Source of the DNA: Spirochaetota bacterium
GTDB taxonomy: Bacteria; Spirochaetota; GWE2-31-10; MWDO01
NCBI GenBank assembly: GCA_017998755.1
Contig: JAGOCL010000087.1
Location: 1-8,649, forward strand
Length of the DNA: 8,649 nucleotides
Reading direction: 5' to 3'
The translations under genes and the position numbers were made by a program. Each line of letters starts with the position of its first letter. Positions within the stretch are counted from its first letter, which is position 1. The notes under the pieces were generated by a model. It worked only from the letters and a program-made list of their open reading frames with translations. It searched no databases and was not told the origin of the DNA. Below are positions 5,834 through 8,649 of the stretch, in pieces.

Positions 5834-5899
5834 CTCACACCCTATCCATAAAAGTTTTTTCTACTTTCTCAAACATTAACACTCCGACGACAAATATCC
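5751..5899. repeat. 149-bp direct repeat, copy B
   Basis: Partner of 2352-2500; the identical core here is 5814-5888. Three positions that are CpG in copy A read CpA here (5773, 5806, 5812), matching the CpG-poor cassette next to it. To the right of the core the sequence continues into the intact, CpG-rich wzm gene. Confidence 0.95.
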
Positions 5900-6689
5900 C
5901 AAGCGTTACGGCGGCGCCTACTCCCAGATAAAACCAGTTCAACTCGCCCGAACCGATCGCTCCGTATCTGAAAGTCTCTACGATCGACGACATCGGATTC
6001 AGTATAAAAGCAAATCTCCATTTCTCGGGAATCTGCGACAGAGGATAGACGATGGGCGTCGCATACATCCAGAGTTGTATTCCGAAACTAACCAAAAAAG
6101 TCAGGTCGCGGTATTTTGTCGTGAGCGACGATATTACCACGCCTACTCCCAGACTTAAAACGGCAGTTTCCAGTATCAATAATGGAAATAGAAACAACGT
6201 CCAATTGGGAGTTATTTTTGAACCGATAATAACATAATAAACGTAAAATCCGATAAAAAGAGCCAACTGTATAACAAATTTTATAAGATTCGACAAAACT
6301 ACCGAAATCGGAACGGTTAATCGCGGGAAATAGACCTTGCCGAATATATTAGCGTTAGTCGTAAAAGTGGTCGAGTTTTTACTAAGACACTCTGAAAAAT
6401 AGTTCCAAAATAGTATACCGCTCATATAAAATAGCGGCTGAGGCACTCCGTCGGTCGGGATATTGGCGATATTGCCGAATATTATAGTGAATACCAAAGT
6501 AGATAACAACGGTTGTATGATATACCATAGCGGCCCGAGAAGAGTCTGCTTGTAGTAAGCGACAAAATCCCTTCGAACTAAAAGCATAGCGAGATCCCAA
6601 TAATGCGCAAGCTCTTTTAGATATCCGACTTCAAATATTCTATTTTTTGACTTAATTATCGTCGTCCACTCTTCTTTTGTATTTATCAT
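5835..6689 (-). CDS. wzm: Polysaccharide ABC exporter permease (Wzm-like, ABC-2 type)
   Basis: The inner-membrane channel subunit of an O-antigen/capsule-type ABC exporter, acting with the Wzt ATPase encoded at 1-456. The 284-residue product has normal length. A cytoplasmic N-terminus reads WTTIIKSKNRIFEV. The family hallmark RRDFVAYYKQTLLGPLWYIIQP (residues 39-60) precedes the first membrane span, and about five more hydrophobic segments follow up to residue 276. FGKVYFPRLTVPISVVLSNL and NPMSSIVETFRYGAIG are typical of the family. It is CpG-rich and relatively GC-rich, like wzt. Its ATG (6687-6689) overlaps the stop of a nine-codon upstream frame as ATGA. A plausible promoter is at 6760-6788. 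Its last 18 codons lie in the repeat core, so its C-terminus may derive from the integrated donor. Confidence 0.94.
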   Translation of the reverse strand: MINTKEEWTTIIKSKNRIFEVGYLKELAHYWDLAMLLVRRDFVAYYKQTLLGPLWYIIQPLLSTLVFTIIFGNIANIPTDGVPQPLFYMSGILFWNYFSECLSKNSTTFTTNANIFGKVYFPRLTVPISVVLSNLIKFVIQLALFIGFYVYYVIIGSKITPNWTLFLFPLLILETAVLSLGVGVVISSLTTKYRDLTFLVSFGIQLWMYATPIVYPLSQIPEKWRFAFILNPMSSIVETFRYGAIGSGELNWFYLGVGAAVTLGIFVVGVLMFEKVEKTFMDRV

Positions 6690-6759
6690 ATCGGACGCTT
6701 CGCCTCTTCTATCATACGCTCGGCTGAATATCTATTCGCCGGCGCCTAATTTTAGTTAA

Positions 6760-6788
6760 TATATATTATGTTTTGCGGTAAAAGTCAA
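6760..6788 (-). promoter_or_regulatory. Sigma-70-like promoter for wzm
   Basis: On the minus strand TTGACT (6783-6788) and TATATA (6760-6765) are separated by exactly 17 bases. The transcript would begin near 6753, giving a leader of about 63 bases. As the genes below wzm point the same way without strong terminators, it may also drive the exported-protein cassette. Confidence 0.55.
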
Positions 6789-6860
6789 TTTTTAATTCTT
6801 ATAATTTTGATATTCCAAGATGTCATACGACGATTATGGCGCCGGATTTAGTTAAAAGAA

Positions 6861-6880
6861 AAAACGGGAATTCCCGTTTT
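6861..6880. terminator. 20-bp perfect palindrome, hairpin or operator
   Basis: AAAACGGGAA followed by its exact complement TTCCCGTTTT. As RNA it would form an eight-base stem with an AATT loop and T-rich 3' edge on both strands, like a short bidirectional terminator. Since both neighbouring genes are transcribed away from it, a protein-binding site or insulator is equally possible. Confidence 0.35.
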
Positions 6881-7000
6881 GAATATTCTAATTCTCATTT
6901 TTTTTAATTCTACTCTAAAAAAAAAATTGAACAAGTATAATATTTTCTTTATTAATATTCATACCGTTAATTGACGATAAATAATTAGGATATATTCTGA

Positions 7001-8649
7001 ATGTTTAACTTTGACAAATTTCTAAAAATAAAGAAAGACGAGCGAAAAAAAGTTATACTTTTATCGTTATTTTTTTTCTTTTCGTTTTTATATTTTACTC
7101 TTTGCGATACTATATCTACTTCGGTATTTATATCGAGAGTCGGCGCTGGATCGCTTTATTATATATATTTTATAATCTCATTCCTGTTAGCGATAACGGC
7201 GCTCTTGATAACTAAAATAATCGGATCGCTGAACATTTTCCGCGTATATAGGCTATTTAGCGCGATTACTATAATTATTCACATATTAAATTACTTAATT
7301 TTACTTTTTTTCGCAGATTTTCCTCAAATTTATTTTATTCTACCTATCGCTACTGAAATAAATTACAATTTTTTATGGATTAGCGCTCTACTCATAGCGT
7401 ATAGCGCGCTAGATATTGAGTCGATTAAAAGAATTTTACCTCTGGCGTTGGCGTCCGGAACTTTAGGAGCTATATGCGCGGGAGCGGTTTTATCTCTGCT
7501 ATCGCAGTTTCTCAATTTGGAAACGATTTATCTTATAGCTTTGTCTACTATATTCATAATGTTTTATTTTTCAACGATTATAAAAAAACAATTAGTAGTT
7601 ATACCGGGCGAAAGCGGCGATAAAATCGGACTCTTTTCTCTTTTATCTTATTACAAAAATAACAAATTTTATATCGCGCTGATTTTTATAGGAATACTGG
7701 TTATATCCACATTCTGGATGAACGACTACCAAACCAATAAAGCGATCGAAACTCTTATACCCGACGAACGCGCCCTTTCGTCTTTTTACGGAATTTTTGA
7801 AATTCTTTTTAACGTATTTTTAATTACGTTCGAAGCGCTTATATTGGGTAGAATAATAAAGAAATTCGGAGCGCTTAAAATTGCCTATCTTGTAATATTT
7901 GCAATAACGTTAGGGAATATTTTTATATTATCCGCCGACAACATAACGACAATTACTATATCAAAACTCATTTTCGCGATATTCGTAGCGGTTATCTCTA
8001 GCGAAATTTTTCAGTTTTACTATCAACCTATCGAAACTAAATATAAGAATTCTATTGTCGTTACCGCTCAATTTTTTATAAAAAGCGGAGCTCTGTTTGT
8101 CGGCGGTTTTTTCACTTTAATTAGCTCTCTAGATATAATAAAAACCAAATATTTGACGCTCATATCCTTAATTATCTCAATTTTATTATTAATTTTATGG
8201 ATTTTTATGAATAAATCATTTTTGAAAATAATAAAACATACGATAGAATCGCTTAATCCCGAAAAAATCAAAGCCTTATCCGAGATCGATATATCTCATT
8301 TTATTTATTCCAACTTAAACGACGAACATTTCAAAATAGCGTTGGGAAGAAACGAGCTGGTATTAGACCTCGTTAAATACTCCGATAGCGATTATAAAGA
8401 TAAGATAATCCAGAAAATATTTGATATTTCCGATATATCTTTCAAACTTAAACTAATTGATTGTATTTTTGAAAATTATTTTTCATATTCTTATCTAAAA
8501 ACGATTGTCGAACTTAAATCTACTAAGATTACAGAATACCTCGTTTACGCCGCGCTTCTAAACAAAAATAATTTTAAAGATAAGGATTTGTTCCTCTATA
8601 TTTTACGGACTATCAATGAAAATAATTATAAATTTGAAAACGACTCTGC
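7001..8649 (+). CDS. MFS/nucleotide-transporter-like membrane protein with helical cytoplasmic tail, 3' end outside window
   Basis: The frame runs from ATG 7001 to the window edge: 549 whole codons with no stop. About 12 membrane helices are predictable between residues 15 and 405. The start KKDERKKVILLSLFFFFSF, the early FISRVGAGSLYYIYFI (43-58) and FYYQPIETKYKNSIVV (339-354) resemble the Npt/TLC-like ATP/ADP-translocase relatives of the MFS fold, common in several diderm lineages. From about residue 410 the sequence is soluble and made of short amphipathic helices, possibly HEAT-like repeats, a known tail type for these proteins. The substrate is unknown and need not be a nucleotide. Codon use (many GCG, TCG, ATA) looks host-like. 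AGGA ten bases upstream supports the start moderately. The gene is divergent from wzm and probably functionally unrelated. Confidence 0.85.
   Translation, partial: MFNFDKFLKIKKDERKKVILLSLFFFFSFLYFTLCDTISTSVFISRVGAGSLYYIYFIISFLLAITALLITKIIGSLNIFRVYRLFSAITIIIHILNYLILLFFADFPQIYFILPIATEINYNFLWISALLIAYSALDIESIKRILPLALASGTLGAICAGAVLSLLSQFLNLETIYLIALSTIFIMFYFSTIIKKQLVVIPGESGDKIGLFSLLSYYKNNKFYIALIFIGILVISTFWMNDYQTNKAIETLIPDERALSSFYGIFEILFNVFLITFEALILGRIIKKFGALKIAYLVIFAITLGNIFILSADNITTITISKLIFAIFVAVISSEIFQFYYQPIETKYKNSIVVTAQFFIKSGALFVGGFFTLISSLDIIKTKYLTLISLIISILLLILWIFMNKSFLKIIKHTIESLNPEKIKALSEIDISHFIYSNLNDEHFKIALGRNELVLDLVKYSDSDYKDKIIQKIFDISDISFKLKLIDCIFENYFSYSYLKTIVELKSTKITEYLVYAALLNKNNFKDKDLFLYILRTINENNYKFENDS

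Larger units (their letters stand above)
2415..5888. mobile_element. Putative integrated cassette bounded by wzm-tail repeats
   Basis: A segment of about 3.4 kb holding three exported-protein genes lies between two copies of the wzm 3' end whose 75-bp cores are identical. Outer repeat arms resemble the CpG-rich host sequence and inner arms the CpG-poor cassette, as expected after a single crossover between a circular donor and the chromosome. No integrase, transposase or resolvase gene is present inside, so transfer may have relied on homologous recombination or on enzymes supplied elsewhere. Unequal exchange between two related exporter loci is an alternative. Confidence 0.5.
6690..7000. other. 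Divergent intergenic region between wzm and the transporter gene
   Basis: These 311 bases carry no sizeable gene. They hold a nine-codon open frame overlapping the wzm start (6686-6715, minus), the wzm promoter (6760-6788, minus), a 20-bp perfect palindrome (6861-6880) and an A-tract (6917-6926). A TATAAT (6936-6941, plus) may belong to the rightward promoter but lacks a recognisable -35 box. AGGA at 6987-6990 is a possible ribosome site ten bases before the rightward ATG. Confidence 0.6.

Noticed and set aside
2415..5888. Insertion sequence or phage origin for the cassette
   Set aside because: No transposase, integrase or terminal inverted repeats are visible; the flanks are direct repeats of coding sequence.
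6052..6600. Open frames antisense to or out of frame with wzm
   Set aside because: wzm is strongly supported by family motifs throughout this stretch; these are byproducts of its codon use.
6741..6855. Similar GGCGCC...TTTAGTTAA strings at 6741-6759 and 6838-6855
   Set aside because: Only partial similarity of AT-rich words beside a common GGCGCC palindrome; too weak to call a direct repeat.
8068..8271. Minus-strand open frame of 67 codons
   Set aside because: Antisense to the transporter gene, which stays open and membrane-like across the whole interval.
1..8649. tRNA, rRNA or CRISPR array
   Set aside because: No cloverleaf with conserved T-loop, no rRNA-like sequence and no regularly spaced short repeats were found on either strand.

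Overview
The window looks like a chromosomal segment of an AT-rich, Gram-negative-type (diderm) bacterium. The evidence is an ABC exporter of the O-antigen/capsule type and exported proteins with lipoprotein or signal-peptide N-termini. I cannot fix the lineage from sequence alone; a spirochaete-like or Bacteroidota-like host would fit. Two composition styles alternate. The exporter genes, the right-hand transporter gene and, more weakly, the nucleotidyltransferase pair are rich in CpG-containing codons (GCG, TCG, CGA). The three exported-protein genes at 2540-5721, and to a lesser degree the BrnT/BrnA module, are strongly CpG-poor.

Layout: everything from 1 to 6689 is on the minus strand, so transcription runs from high to low coordinates. 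It begins with wzm (5835-6689), the ABC-2 permease of a polysaccharide exporter. A CpG-poor cassette follows: a C39-like peptidase lipoprotein, an exported protein of unknown family and a DUF4382 lipoprotein. Next come a broken second copy of the wzm 3' end, an AbiEii-like nucleotidyltransferase with a small partner (1351-2306), a multi-hairpin element (1228-1335), a BrnT/BrnA-type toxin-antitoxin pair (616-1171), and the wzt ATPase gene (456 down to 1, cut by the window edge). wzt has a good sigma-70-like promoter of its own. wzm and wzt normally lie side by side; here about 5.4 kb of accessory DNA separates them. On the plus strand, divergent from wzm, a partial gene (7001-8649) encodes a 12-helix MFS/nucleotide-transporter-like protein with a helical cytoplasmic tail.

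The most notable structure is a 149-bp direct repeat (2352-2500 and 5751-5899, 13 mismatches, no gaps) flanking the exported-protein cassette. It spans the last codons of wzm plus the first codons of a short downstream reading frame. Its central 75 bp are identical, while the differing outer arms look host-like on the outside of the segment and cassette-like on the inside. That is the pattern left by single-crossover (Campbell-type) integration of a DNA circle carrying a copy of the wzm tail, although no integrase or transposase gene is visible. The region between wzm and wzt therefore behaves like an accessory-gene hot spot holding two probable toxin-antitoxin systems and one uncharacterised surface/periplasmic module.
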